Made by a program: the position numbers and the translations under genes
DNA from: Streptomyces sp. NBC_00258
GTDB taxonomy: Bacteria; Actinomycetota; Actinomycetes; Streptomycetales; Streptomycetaceae
Length of the DNA: 64,000 nucleotides
Direction of reading: 5' to 3'
Assembly (NCBI RefSeq): GCF_036182465.1
Contig: NZ_CP108081.1
Span: forward strand, 3,534,001 to 3,598,000
Part shown: one piece after another, positions 24,986 to 33,692 of the stretch
Layout: each line of letters begins with the position of its first letter
Numbering within the stretch: position 1 is the first letter of the stretch
Notes under the pieces: generated by a model
Seen by the model: only the letters and a program-made list of their open reading frames with translations
The model's database searches: none
What the model was told of the DNA's origin: nothing

Positions 24986-26389
24986 TCACTCGAACGGCAC
25001 TTCGGCCCTCCTCGGAGGCGTGCCGAGCGGACTCGCGCCGGGAGGCGGGACGGGTGCCTGGTGCCGCGCCAGGTCGAACGCGGCGAGCACCACACGCGCG
25101 TGGTACTCGACCTGCCGCGCCACCGGGATCCAGCGTGCCCCGTGGCCGTCGTGGTAGTCCGCGCACCACTCGTCGATGAGCCGGTCGAGGTCCGCCGTCG
25201 CGCCGGACGGATCGTGCCCGGCAGCGGTAACCAGCTGGCGCAGCAGCCCCGCCGTGCGCAGCGCTATCCGCCGCCCGGAGATGCGCAGCGCGGTCAGCCG
25301 GGCCGTGTCGAGCGGAGGCAGCGGGCGCGCGCCGCCGTCCGCGTCGGTGTCCGGACCGGTGTCGGGGTCCCAGGAGTCGGCGAGGCCGGGGCAGACCAGT
25401 AAATAGTCGTCGACCGGCGCGAGGAGACGGTCCGCGTCCGGAGCCGTGTCCAGGGAGGGGCGGATACGGGCCAGCAGGGCCTCCAGAAGGGCCGTGTCGC
25501 GCCGCAGCGTGCGGCTGACGGCCCGCAGGGCCCCGTCGGCGTCCGCGGGCGTCGAGGCGTCCCCCACGGCCGCCACGCCCCACATGGGCGCCTCGACGAC
25601 GGCGGTCACCGTGCCGTACGGGTGCGGGTGGAACCAGGTGGACTCGACCGCCGCCTCCGTGATGGCCGCGGCCAGGTCGCCCCGCCGCGGGGGCGGGATC
25701 CGGTAGACGGCGGGCCCGAGAGTCGGCCAGTACAGCGTGTCGTACGACCCGAGTTCCAGCGGGATGCCCAGGCGCCCCGCGATGTGGGCGAGGCGCGGCG
25801 CGAGTCCGGGCAGGTCGCGGGTCAGCTCGACGAAGCCGCCGCCCACGTCGACGCCGTGCAGGGAGCACTGGAAGAAGGGCCGCAGTTCGTCCTGGAGGGC
25901 GAGCAGGGCGCGGGTCTCCGGGAGGGCGGCCGCCGCCGCGCCGTCGGGCAGCCACTCGGGCTGTTCGAGGAAACCGGGGCGGAAGAAGTGCCGGAAGTAG
26001 TGGCCGAGGGTGTACGGGCCCGACAGCCAGCCCTCGTTGCGGCGGGCACCGTCGGGGTCGAGGCACAGCAGCAGGTTCCAGGTCACGTCGGCGCCGTCGC
26101 ACAACCGGGGGTCGGCGAGGGCCCGTTCGGCCAGTCGCAGGGCGGTGGCGCCGCCCACCGGCTCGTTGGCGTGGGGTCCCGCGACGATCAGGGCCTGGCG
26201 GCTGCCGTGTCCGACGGACAGCAGCAACAGGGGCAGTCCGGTCCGTGACGTGCCCACTTGGCGCAGCCGGGCGTCCCGTGGGCGGCGGTCGACGAGCGCG
26301 GCCGCCCGCACGCCAAGCTCGTCGACGGACAGATAGCGGAGGAGTGGCGGCAGCGTCTTGACCTCCGCTGTGAAGAGCCATCGGATCAC
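24986..26389 (-). CDS. M14-family zinc carboxypeptidase-like protein (paralogue 2)
   Basis: A 467-residue homologue of the 23179-24429 product. The zinc site is again HANEP (about residue 71) with distal His in CSLHGVDVGGG; the family block CLDPDG is also shared. No signal peptide. It is about 50 residues longer, with an Asp/Pro-rich insert (SWDPDTGPDTDADGG). The GTG start at 26389 is uncertain because no clear SD is seen; GTG codons about 20 residues further upstream are possible. It is followed by the SSI gene and may be co-transcribed with it. Substrate unknown. Confidence 0.82.
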   Translation of the reverse strand: MIRWLFTAEVKTLPPLLRYLSVDELGVRAAALVDRRPRDARLRQVGTSRTGLPLLLLSVGHGSRQALIVAGPHANEPVGGATALRLAERALADPRLCDGADVTWNLLLCLDPDGARRNEGWLSGPYTLGHYFRHFFRPGFLEQPEWLPDGAAAAALPETRALLALQDELRPFFQCSLHGVDVGGGFVELTRDLPGLAPRLAHIAGRLGIPLELGSYDTLYWPTLGPAVYRIPPPRRGDLAAAITEAAVESTWFHPHPYGTVTAVVEAPMWGVAAVGDASTPADADGALRAVSRTLRRDTALLEALLARIRPSLDTAPDADRLLAPVDDYLLVCPGLADSWDPDTGPDTDADGGARPLPPLDTARLTALRISGRRIALRTAGLLRQLVTAAGHDPSGATADLDRLIDEWCADYHDGHGARWIPVARQVEYHARVVLAAFDLARHQAPVPPPGASPLGTPPRRAEVPFE

Positions 26390-26512
26390 TTGTTGTGCAT
26401 GGCGTACGCACAGTGAGTCACGACTACGGAGGTACGTCAACACCACGACACGGCCGAAACGTTCACATCTGCCGGGACGGCCCGGGTGGAGACATCGGCT
26501 CCGCACTCCGAT

Positions 26513-26556
26513 AGGGGCGCGGGGAACTGCGCGACCGGCCACAGCAAACCCGCAGC
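26513..26556 (+). repeat. Dispersed GGGGCGCGGGGAAC repeat copy
   Basis: Near full-length copy (ends CCACAGCAAACCCGCA) in the 212-bp gap between the FHA gene stop (26602) and the M14 gene start. The remaining gap sequence shows no other clear structure. Confidence 0.8.
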
Positions 26557-26601
26557 CGACGAACGAGCAGCTGCAGGACCACCCTCCCGCACAGCGAAGC
26601 G

Positions 26602-27159
26602 TCAGTCCGCAGCGAGCCGGAACGCCATCCGCCCGAAGCTGACCTGGTCACCGACCTGGACAACGGCGGCACCGATCACACGCCGCCCGTTCACGGACGT
26701 ACCGTTGGTCGAGCCCAGATCCCGCAGCACCCACATACCGCCCTGGCGGGTGAGTTCGGCGTGCACACGGGACACCGTCTCGTGGCTGAGCCGAAGGCCG
26801 CTGGCCGGGTCGCGCCCGATGCGCAGCGGGTACCGGTTGTCCGGCCGCGGCAGCAGCAGCTTGGGCAGCCGCTCCGCCTGCCACGCCCTGCGCAGCCGCA
26901 CGGTGAAGCCGGAGACCGCCTCGACCGCGCCGAACAGCACCCGCGACCAACGGCTCTCCGTCTGCAGGTCGGCGGTGAGCGCGGCGAGTTCGTCCAACGT
27001 GCGGGCGGCGAACGCGAGTTCCATCCGCAGTACGAACGTGTCGTGCGAGAGCCTTCCCAGGGCGACGCCCTCCCGCAGCACCCTCAGCGCCCGGTCGCGC
27101 TCGGCGTCCGACAACCGCGCGGGAGCGGGATAGGTGTGGAACTCGGAGGACGACGTCAC
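26602..27159 (-). CDS. DUF1707-FHA domain protein
   Basis: A 185-residue cytosolic protein. Residues about 12-65 (ARLSDAERDRALRVLREG, LDELAALTADL) form a DUF1707 helical domain. Residues about 105-185 form a forkhead-associated domain with YPLRIGRD, LSHETVSRVHAEL, and GSTNGTSVNGRRV, so the phosphothreonine-binding residues (GR, SxxH, NG) are present. It probably reads Ser/Thr-kinase signals; its partner is not encoded nearby. The GTG start at 27159 is divergent from treZ with 180 bp between. Confidence 0.88.
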   Translation of the reverse strand: MTSSSEFHTYPAPARLSDAERDRALRVLREGVALGRLSHDTFVLRMELAFAARTLDELAALTADLQTESRWSRVLFGAVEAVSGFTVRLRRAWQAERLPKLLLPRPDNRYPLRIGRDPASGLRLSHETVSRVHAELTRQGGMWVLRDLGSTNGTSVNGRRVIGAAVVQVGDQVSFGRMAFRLAAD

Positions 27160-27339
27160 GGAGCCGATTGTCTGGCAGCACGGCCGGAGTGTCCAGAAAA
27201 CGCAGCACTTCAGAGGAGCACCTACGTCGGATCCGGTCCTTTCAAGTCGTTCGATCCGGAGGATTCGAAGGTGAATTGATCTCGTTTGACGCACCATGGG
27301 ACCGGCGACGTCACGGTGAGCAGCGAGGGAGAACCGTCC

Positions 27340-29085
27340 GTGCAGTTCGAGGTGTGGGCACCACAGGCCGACCGCATGACGCTCCACTGCGCGGACACCA
27401 CGCGCGCGCTGGAGCCCGATCCGGAGCGCGTGGGGTGGTGGACGGGGGAGGCCGAGGCGCAGGACGGTACGCGGTACGGGTTCGCGGTCGACGACGGCCC
27501 CGCACTGCCCGATCCGCGCTCGCGCAGGCAGCCGGACGGGCCCGACGGGCTGAGCGCGGTCGTCGACCACGAGCGGTACGCGTGGCGTGCGGAATGGGCG
27601 GGGCGCGGGCTGCCGGGCGCCGTCCTGTACGAGCTGCACGTGGGCACGTACACGCGCGAGGGAACGCTGGACGCGGCCGCCGAGCGGCTCGGGCATCTGG
27701 TGGAACTGGGCGTGACGCACGTCGAGTTGATGCCGCTGTGCCCGTTCCCCGGGCGGCACGGCTGGGGGTACGAAGGGGTGTCGCTGTGGGCCGTGCACGA
27801 GCCGTACGGCGGCCCCGAGGCGCTGAAGCGCTTTGTCGACCGGGCGCACGAGCTGGGGCTCGGTGTGGTCCTGGACGTCGTGCACAACCATCTGGGGCCG
27901 TCCGGCAACTACCTGCCCGCCTTCGGGCCGTACTTCACGGAGACGCACCACACGCCCTGGGGCGCCGCCGTGAACCTGGACGCGCCCGGTTCGGACGAGG
28001 TGCGTGCGTTCCTGCTCGGCAGCGCGCTGGCGTGGCTGCGCGACTACCGGTTCGACGGGCTGCGGCTGGACGCCGTGCACGCGCTGCACGACACGCGCGC
28101 GTGTCACTTCCTGGAGGAGCTGTCGGCCGCCGTCGACGAGTTCGCCGAGGAGCAGGGCCGGCCGTTGTTCCTCGTCGCCGAGTCGGACCTGGCGGACCCG
28201 CGGATCATCACGCCCCGCAAGGAGAACGGGCTCGGGCTGCACGCGCAGTGGAACGACGACTTCCACCACGCGCTGCACACCGCGCTGACCGGTGAGGCGC
28301 AGGGCTACTACGCGGACTTCGGCCGTTCCCCGCTCGCCTCGGTCGCGAAGACGCTGACCACGGGCTTCTTCCACGACGGCACGTACTCGAGTTTCCGCGG
28401 TCGCCGTCACGGCCGCCCGCTGGACCTCACGAAGGTCTCCGCACACCGCCTCCTGGGGTACACGCAGACCCACGACCAGATCGGCAACCGCGCACAGGGC
28501 GACCGGCTCTCGGCCTCCCTATCCCCCGGCCTGCTGGCCTGCGCGGCCGCGCTGACGCTGACCGGGCCGTTCACGCCGATGCTGTTCATGGGCGAGGAGT
28601 GGGCGGCGGGCACGCCCTGGCAGTTCTTCACGGACCACACGGATCCCGAGCTCGCGGAGGCCGTACGCCGGGGCAGGCGCCGGGAGTTCGCGGCGCACGG
28701 GTGGGCCGAGGAGGACGTCCCCGACCCGCAGGACCCCGCCACCCGTGACCGCTCCTGCCTGGACTGGTCCGAACCGGAGAACGGGCTCCACGCGCGCGTG
28801 CTCGACTGGTACCGCGAACTCATCGCCCTGCGGCACACCCAGCCGGACCTCACCGACCCCGACCTCGCGGACGTCAAGGTCGCCTTCGACGAGCGCACCC
28901 GCTGGCTCGCCTTCCGCCGCGGTGACGTCCGGGTGGCCGTGAACCTCGGCAAGGACCCCGCGGCGATCCCCCTCGGCAGTCGGCCGGCCCGCGTACTGGC
29001 GGCGTGGGAGCCGGTGGAGGTTCCGGGGGCGGACGGGGTACTGAGCCTGCCGGGCGAGTCGTGCGTGGTGCTTCTGCAGGGGTGA
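27340..29085 (+). CDS. treZ: Malto-oligosyltrehalose trehalohydrolase TreZ
   Basis: A 581-residue GH13 enzyme that releases trehalose from the trehalosyl ends made by TreY. It starts VQFEVWAPQADRMTLH (N-terminal CBM48-like domain, to about 95), then a barrel with DVVHNHLGP, GLRLDAVHAL (nucleophile Asp), AESDLADPR (acid Glu) and THDQIGNR. GTG 27340 is preceded by GAGGGAGAA about 8 nt upstream and fits TreZ N-termini; TTG 27286 and GTG 27316 are less likely. It is separated from treY by the peptidase/inhibitor/FHA block. A 26-bp palindrome follows one base after its stop codon. Confidence 0.95.
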   Translation: MQFEVWAPQADRMTLHCADTTRALEPDPERVGWWTGEAEAQDGTRYGFAVDDGPALPDPRSRRQPDGPDGLSAVVDHERYAWRAEWAGRGLPGAVLYELHVGTYTREGTLDAAAERLGHLVELGVTHVELMPLCPFPGRHGWGYEGVSLWAVHEPYGGPEALKRFVDRAHELGLGVVLDVVHNHLGPSGNYLPAFGPYFTETHHTPWGAAVNLDAPGSDEVRAFLLGSALAWLRDYRFDGLRLDAVHALHDTRACHFLEELSAAVDEFAEEQGRPLFLVAESDLADPRIITPRKENGLGLHAQWNDDFHHALHTALTGEAQGYYADFGRSPLASVAKTLTTGFFHDGTYSSFRGRRHGRPLDLTKVSAHRLLGYTQTHDQIGNRAQGDRLSASLSPGLLACAAALTLTGPFTPMLFMGEEWAAGTPWQFFTDHTDPELAEAVRRGRRREFAAHGWAEEDVPDPQDPATRDRSCLDWSEPENGLHARVLDWYRELIALRHTQPDLTDPDLADVKVAFDERTRWLAFRRGDVRVAVNLGKDPAAIPLGSRPARVLAAWEPVEVPGADGVLSLPGESCVVLLQG

Positions 29086-29111
29086 CGTAAACGCTTGCGC
29101 AAGCGTTTACG
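29086..29111. terminator. 26-bp perfect palindrome between convergent genes
   Basis: CGTAAACGCTTGC and its exact reverse complement abut with no loop, directly after the treZ stop and 34 nt before the convergent kinase-fold stop. As RNA it would fold as a bidirectional terminator, but the core CGCTTGCGCAAGCG has the form of a LacI/GalR-family operator. Role uncertain. Confidence 0.6.
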
Positions 29112-29145
29112 CGCGCCGCCCCCGGCCCCCGCTTTCGAACTCCCC

Positions 29146-30075
29146 CTAGAGCGTCTCGTCCGTCTCGTCCCGCAGTTCCGTGACCCGCTCCAGCAGGATC
29201 GCCTCCCAGGAGCGCCGCAGTTGGGAGCGGAGGAGCGGCAAAGGGCTGTTGTCACGGTTCCGGAGGCGGTCGGCGAGGCGGGTCAGGGTGTCGCAGCGGG
29301 CGAGCCACAGGCCGCGCAGACAGGGGCGGGCGCCGTAACCGGCGAGGGTGGCCGCGCGGACGGCGGCGGGGGCGCCGACGGCGAGGGCGAGGCCCGCGAT
29401 GTCCTCGGCCGGGTCGCCGACCACCGCGTCGGTCCAGTCGAGGACGCCGCGTACGCGTCCGTCGGCGCTGACCACGAGGTGCTCGCCCTTGAGGTCGTGG
29501 TGGACGAGGAAGGCGGCGCCGGGCTGCACGGCGAGCTGACCGGCCGCGGCCGCGGTGAGCTGCTGGAGCCGGGCGGGGTCGAACTCGTCGGCCGCGGCGA
29601 GTTGTTCGGCGGCGCGTTCGGCGGCGGTCCGGAGCACTTCGAGGGACCGGGGCGCTGCCCTGGGCACGCCGAACGCCTCGGCCTGGCGCACCGGCACCTC
29701 GCGCAGCCCCGTGAGCAGTCCCGCCAGGTCGGCCTCGCCCACGGCGGACACGTCCTGCCGCTCGCCGGAGCCGCCGGGGATCAGCGTGTCGAGCGTGTAC
29801 GTCAGACCGCTCGCCCACTCGCCGTGCGCGATGCTCACCGGCACGGAGACCCCGATGTGGGGGCGCACCAGGTCGCGCAGCCGCAGTTCGCGTCGCTGGC
29901 GCTGGGAGGCCTCGCGGTCCGGGGCGAGCCGCAGCACATGGCGTGCGCCCACGAACCAGGTGGAGTGCTCGCCGCCCTCGGCGACGGGCCGGATCTCGGG
30001 CCCGTCGCCGTCCGGGAGCAGGGAGCGGACGAGCCGTCTCACGGTGTCCGCGGTGGGTGTCGCTGCCTGGGTCAT
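29146..30075 (-). CDS. Phosphotransferase (APH-fold) family protein
   Basis: A 309-residue kinase-fold protein. Catalytic loop HHDLKGEHLVV (HxD present; the usual Asn is His), then GVLDWTDAVVGDPAEDIAGLA with the metal-binding Asp and the DWxxA motif typical of the family. N-lobe: EGGEHSTWFVG and VLRLAPD. Small-molecule substrate unknown. It is 45 nt downstream of the M24 peptidase gene on the same strand and probably in the same transcript. Confidence 0.85.
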   Translation of the reverse strand: MTQAATPTADTVRRLVRSLLPDGDGPEIRPVAEGGEHSTWFVGARHVLRLAPDREASQRQRRELRLRDLVRPHIGVSVPVSIAHGEWASGLTYTLDTLIPGGSGERQDVSAVGEADLAGLLTGLREVPVRQAEAFGVPRAAPRSLEVLRTAAERAAEQLAAADEFDPARLQQLTAAAAGQLAVQPGAAFLVHHDLKGEHLVVSADGRVRGVLDWTDAVVGDPAEDIAGLALAVGAPAAVRAATLAGYGARPCLRGLWLARCDTLTRLADRLRNRDNSPLPLLRSQLRRSWEAILLERVTELRDETDETL

Positions 30076-30120
30076 GGTCGCGCCGTCTGCCGTTCGGGGT
30101 CCGGGGTCTCCTGGGGGTGG

Positions 30121-31245
30121 TCAGTGCACGACGGCCAACTCCCGGGAGGTGTTGTTGAGGCGGCGTCCGCCGTCCTCGGTGACCGTCACGATGTCCTCTA
30201 TACGTACTCCGAAACGGCCCGGCAGATAGATTCCGGGCTCCACGGAGAAGCACATCCCGGGCACGAGCCGCTGTTCCTCGCCCTCGATCATGTAGGGCGG
30301 TTCATGGGTGGTGACGCCGATGCCGTGTCCGGTGCGATGGATGAAGCGGTCGCCGTACCCGGCCTCGGTGATGTGCGCGCGGGCCACCCGGTCGACGTCC
30401 TGGCAGGCGATGCCCGGCCGCACGGCCCGGAACGCCGCTTCCTGGGCCTCGCGGACGACGTCGTGGACCCGCCGCTCCTCGGCGCTCGGCTCGCCGACGT
30501 GCACGGTGCGTGAGGTGTCGGAGCCGTAGCCGTGCTTCAGTCCCCCGAAGTCGAGGACGACCATGTCGCCGTTCTCGATGACGCGTTCGCCCGCCTCGTG
30601 GTGCGGGTTGGCGCCGTTCGGTCCCGAGCCGACGACCGTGAAGTCCACCTGTGAGTGCCCGAACCGCCGCAGCAGGTCCGCGAGATCACGGGCGACCTCC
30701 GACTCACGGCGACCGCCGAAGGAGACCTTGAGGATCTCCTCGTACGTCGTGTCCGCGGCCGCTCCCGCCGCCGCCAGACGCTCCAGTTCCGCCGTGTCCT
30801 TGACGGCCCGGAGCATCGGCAGTCCCTCGGTGAGCGAGACGTACGAGGTGCCGGGCAGCGCCGTCTGGAGGCCCAGCAGATGCAGCGCCCAGGCGTTGTC
30901 GCTGACCCCGAAGCGGCCCGCGGCGTCGAGGAGCGGGGCCGTCGTCGCGTACGGGTCCTTGCCGTCGGTCCAGTCGCGCAGCGTCAGCGCGGGCGCGCCC
31001 GCCGCCTTCTCGGCGTCCGGGGCCTCCAGGGTGGGCACGACGAGTACGGGGTCCTGTCCGGCGGCGAGCACGAGCAGGGTGAGCCGCTCGGTGGCCGCGG
31101 GCGGCGCGTAGCCGGTGAGCCATACGAGGTCGGGTCCGGGCGCGACCAGCACCCCGGCGAGCCCCGCGTCGGCGGCGGCCCGCGCGGCGCGCTCCATCCG
31201 TGCCTGGTAGTCGTCGGCGGTGAAGGGCGCGGGCGTGCCGGTCAT
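30121..31245 (-). CDS. M24-family metallopeptidase (Xaa-Pro peptidase-like)
   Basis: A 374-residue cytosolic pita-bread enzyme. An N-terminal creatinase-like domain (1-140) precedes the catalytic domain. All five metal ligands are seen: VVLDFGG (Asp), YGSDTSRT (Asp), HRTGHGIG (His), SVEPGIY (Glu) and RIEDIV (Glu), so it should bind two metals and cleave Xaa-Pro or related peptides. ATG 31245 has GGAGG 6 nt upstream. Followed by the kinase-fold gene. Confidence 0.93.
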   Translation of the reverse strand: MTGTPAPFTADDYQARMERAARAAADAGLAGVLVAPGPDLVWLTGYAPPAATERLTLLVLAAGQDPVLVVPTLEAPDAEKAAGAPALTLRDWTDGKDPYATTAPLLDAAGRFGVSDNAWALHLLGLQTALPGTSYVSLTEGLPMLRAVKDTAELERLAAAGAAADTTYEEILKVSFGGRRESEVARDLADLLRRFGHSQVDFTVVGSGPNGANPHHEAGERVIENGDMVVLDFGGLKHGYGSDTSRTVHVGEPSAEERRVHDVVREAQEAAFRAVRPGIACQDVDRVARAHITEAGYGDRFIHRTGHGIGVTTHEPPYMIEGEEQRLVPGMCFSVEPGIYLPGRFGVRIEDIVTVTEDGGRRLNNTSRELAVVH

Positions 31246-31273
31246 CCGGGCCTCCGTGGGTCAAAAGGGGCTA

Positions 31274-31291
31274 CGGGCAGCATCCTGCCCG
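31274..31291 (-). terminator. Small hairpin after the LysE gene
   Basis: CGGGCAG-CATC-CTGCCCG, perfect 7-bp stem in the 109-bp gap between the LysE stop and the M24 start. Confidence 0.45.
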
Positions 31292-31354
31292 GACAGCGGG
31301 GGCGGCGCGAGCCGGTCACCACGACTTTCGCGACTGCGTCTTCCGGTGACGGCA

Positions 31355-31978
31355 TCAGCTCTCCAGGGCGAGGCGGGCGCCGAGGAGCAGCAGCACTCCT
31401 CCGGAGACCTGCTCCAGCCTGCGCCGTACGCCGGCCCGGGACAGCACGGTCTTCATCCGGCCGACGAACCAGACGTACAGGCTGTAGTAGCCGATCTCGT
31501 AGACCGCCCAGAGGGCGGCGAGCCCGACCATGGTGGGCAGGTGCGGGGCGCCCTCCGGCACGAACTGAGGGAGGAAGGACATCGCGAAGATCGCCGCCTT
31601 GGGGTTGGCGAGGTTGATCAGCAGGCCGGTCCGGTAGGAGGTCCAGCCGCTCTTCCCGCCGTCCTGGCCCGGACCGTCGTCCGCCGCGCCCTTGGCACGC
31701 CGCGCCTGCCACAGCATCTGCACGCCGAAGACGACGAGCACGACGGCGCCCACGACGCGCATCACGTCGTACGCCATCTCGGAGGCGGCGAGCAGCGCGG
31801 TGAGGCCGAACGCGGCGACGACTCCCCACACGAAGACGCCGGTCTCGTTGCCCAGCACCGTCAGGAATCCGGAGCGCCTGCTCTGCAGGGACTGCCTGAT
31901 GATCAGCACCGTGCTCGGTCCGGGCGAGGCCGCGATCAGGGTGCAGGCGCCGAGGAAGGCGAGAAGGGTGCTCAGCAT
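31355..31978 (-). CDS. LysE-family translocator
   Basis: A 207-residue membrane exporter with about six helices. The family motif AASPGPSTVLIIRQSL follows the first helix (about residues 17-32), and TGLLINLANPKAAIFAMSF is the second conserved block. LysE/RhtB proteins export amino acids or derivatives. The start is uncertain: ATG 31978 matches the family (MLSTLLAFLGACTL), while ATG 32020 has a GGGGA SD and would add 14 residues. It is divergent from the metallophosphoesterase gene. Confidence 0.87.
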   Translation of the reverse strand: MLSTLLAFLGACTLIAASPGPSTVLIIRQSLQSRRSGFLTVLGNETGVFVWGVVAAFGLTALLAASEMAYDVMRVVGAVVLVVFGVQMLWQARRAKGAADDGPGQDGGKSGWTSYRTGLLINLANPKAAIFAMSFLPQFVPEGAPHLPTMVGLAALWAVYEIGYYSLYVWFVGRMKTVLSRAGVRRRLEQVSGGVLLLLGARLALES

Positions 31979-32043
31979 GGGGCCCATCGTGGCCCGGCGG
32001 AGGGGGCATGGCCAAGACATTTAACGATCCCCGATTGCCCAAC

Positions 32044-32057
32044 CATTAGTTCTAATG
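32044..32057. promoter_or_regulatory. CATTAG-TT-CTAATG inverted repeat
   Basis: Exact 6-bp arms in an AT-rich patch between the divergent LysE and metallophosphoesterase genes. It probably marks the promoter/operator zone. Confidence 0.4.
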
Positions 32058-32108
32058 CTTGGATATGCTCAAGCCATTAAGGTCCACCCAGGGGAGGCGG
32101 AAACCACC

Positions 32109-32861
32109 ATGCTCGTGCTCGCGCACATCAGCGACCTGCATCTCGACGGGACCGGGCGGGCGACGGAGCGCGCCGAGCGGGTGCGGGACCGGCTGTGGGA
32201 GCTGCCGGGCCAGGTGGACGCCCTGCTGGTCACCGGGGACATCGCGGACCACGGGACGGAGGCCGAGTACGAGGAGGCCGGGCGCATCCTGGGGCTGCGC
32301 GACCGCGCCGCCCCTTTCCCCGTGCTGACGTGTCCGGGCAACCACGACAGCCGCGCCCCCTACCGCAAGGCACTGCTCGGCGAACCGGCGGGCGACGGGC
32401 CGATCAACAGCGTGCGGGTCTTCGACGACGCGGCCGTCCTGATGTGCGACTCCAGCGTGCCGGGCAGCGACGAGGGAGAGCTGGACGAGGAGACGTACGG
32501 CTGGATCGAGGAGACGCTCGACGAACTCGACGGGCTGCCCGCACTGCTCGCCTTCCACCACCCGCCGGTGGCGCTGCACCATCCGCTGCCGGACGCCTAT
32601 CAGTTGCGCCGGCCGTCGGCGCTGGCCGCGCTGCTAGCGCGCAGGGGCGAGGTCGCCGGGATCATCACCGGGCACGCCCACACGCCCGCGGCCACGGCGT
32701 TCGGCGGGCGGCCGCTGGTCGTCGGGCCCGGAGTGACCTGGACCCTGCGGCTGCCGTGGGAGGGCGAGGGTGCGGCGGACCGGGAGGCGCCTCCCGGATT
32801 CGCCTTTCATGTGCTGGACGACGAGGGCCGGTTGACGAGCCACTTCAGGGTGGCCGTGTGA
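32109..32861 (+). CDS. Metallophosphoesterase (CpdA-like)
   Basis: A 250-residue calcineurin-like phosphoesterase. Metal-binding motifs in order: HISDLHLD (DxH), VTGDIAD (GD), CPGNHDSR (GNHD), FHHPP and ITGHAHTP (GHAH). These fit class III cyclic-nucleotide phosphodiesterases, but other phosphoesters are possible. ATG 32109 starts directly at MLVLAHISDLH with GGGGAGG upstream; the ORF extends 18 codons further without similarity. Convergent with the PDZ gene, 12 bp away. Confidence 0.9.
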   Translation: MLVLAHISDLHLDGTGRATERAERVRDRLWELPGQVDALLVTGDIADHGTEAEYEEAGRILGLRDRAAPFPVLTCPGNHDSRAPYRKALLGEPAGDGPINSVRVFDDAAVLMCDSSVPGSDEGELDEETYGWIEETLDELDGLPALLAFHHPPVALHHPLPDAYQLRRPSALAALLARRGEVAGIITGHAHTPAATAFGGRPLVVGPGVTWTLRLPWEGEGAADREAPPGFAFHVLDDEGRLTSHFRVAV

Positions 32862-32873
32862 CGCCGGATCCCG

Positions 32874-33548
32874 TCAGGTGACGACGCCGGGGGTCACCGA
32901 CAGCTGCTGGTAGCCGCCGCTCGCGTGCCGCAGTGTGAGCGTGACCGCGGTGCCGGGGCGGGCCGCGGCTACGGCCCGCGCGAGGTCGGCGGCCGAGTCG
33001 ACACGGGTCCTGCCGAAGACGAGCAGCACGTCACCCCGTACGAGACCCGCGGTGTAGCCGGGTCCGGGGACGTGCACGCCGACGAGGAGCGCGCCCGGGC
33101 CCTTGGCGGAGTCGACGGCCTCCACACCCAGGGTGGGCCGCTCTCGGTGCTGCTCGCTCCGCGGATCCCGGGACGGGTTCTTCGGCGAGGCGGAACTCCC
33201 GTCTCCTGGGGCCGACTTGGAGCCGCCCGGCCCCTGAACCGATCCCTCCGCCGGGCCTTCCGCCGACTCCTGCGCCGGGCCGGACGCCCCCGGCGCACCG
33301 CCCGCTTCGCCCGCCTCCCTCCGCAGGTCGGCGAGCTTGCTCATCCCGATCACCGTGGCGCCCACGGTGCCGAGGCCGATCCCCGACAGCACGAGGACCG
33401 CCCCGACGAACAGGCTGAACAGCAGGGTCATGAGCCGTCGCCCGCGCCGTCGTGCGGCGTGCGGGCGGCGGACCGGGCCGGGAGTCGGGCGGCCGCCACC
33501 CGGCTCCCGGCCCGGCATCGGTTTGGGACGCAACGCGGTCTGTTCCAT
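32874..33548 (-). CDS. Membrane-anchored PDZ-domain protein
   Basis: A 224-residue protein: basic cytosolic N-terminus (1-40, many Arg/Pro), one membrane helix (about 41-68, LLFSLFVGAVLVLSGIGLG), a low-complexity Gly/Ser/Pro linker (about 75-135), then a PDZ domain (about 138-220) with ALLVGVHVPGPGYTAGLVRGDVLLVFG. It resembles the HtrA architecture without the protease domain, so it may tether or recruit periplasmic partners. No catalytic residues. Confidence 0.82.
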   Translation of the reverse strand: MEQTALRPKPMPGREPGGGRPTPGPVRRPHAARRRGRRLMTLLFSLFVGAVLVLSGIGLGTVGATVIGMSKLADLRREAGEAGGAPGASGPAQESAEGPAEGSVQGPGGSKSAPGDGSSASPKNPSRDPRSEQHRERPTLGVEAVDSAKGPGALLVGVHVPGPGYTAGLVRGDVLLVFGRTRVDSAADLARAVAAARPGTAVTLTLRHASGGYQQLSVTPGVVT

Positions 33549-33660
33549 GGATGATCGCCTCCGGCCAGAGCCCTACCCTCCGCACCGGCACGCCACGATC
33601 CTCGAACGGGTGAAGCGATTCGTTCCCGATCGACCGGTCTGTCCATCAGAACGCTCGGCC

Positions 33661-33692
33661 CGTCAGAGGGCGCCGATCGACGCCCTCTGACG
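33661..33692 (-). terminator. Terminator overlapping the end of geoA
   Basis: CGTCAGAGGGCG pairs perfectly with CGCCCTCTGACG around an 8-nt loop. The hairpin covers the last codons and the stop of the geosmin synthase gene. Confidence 0.7.
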
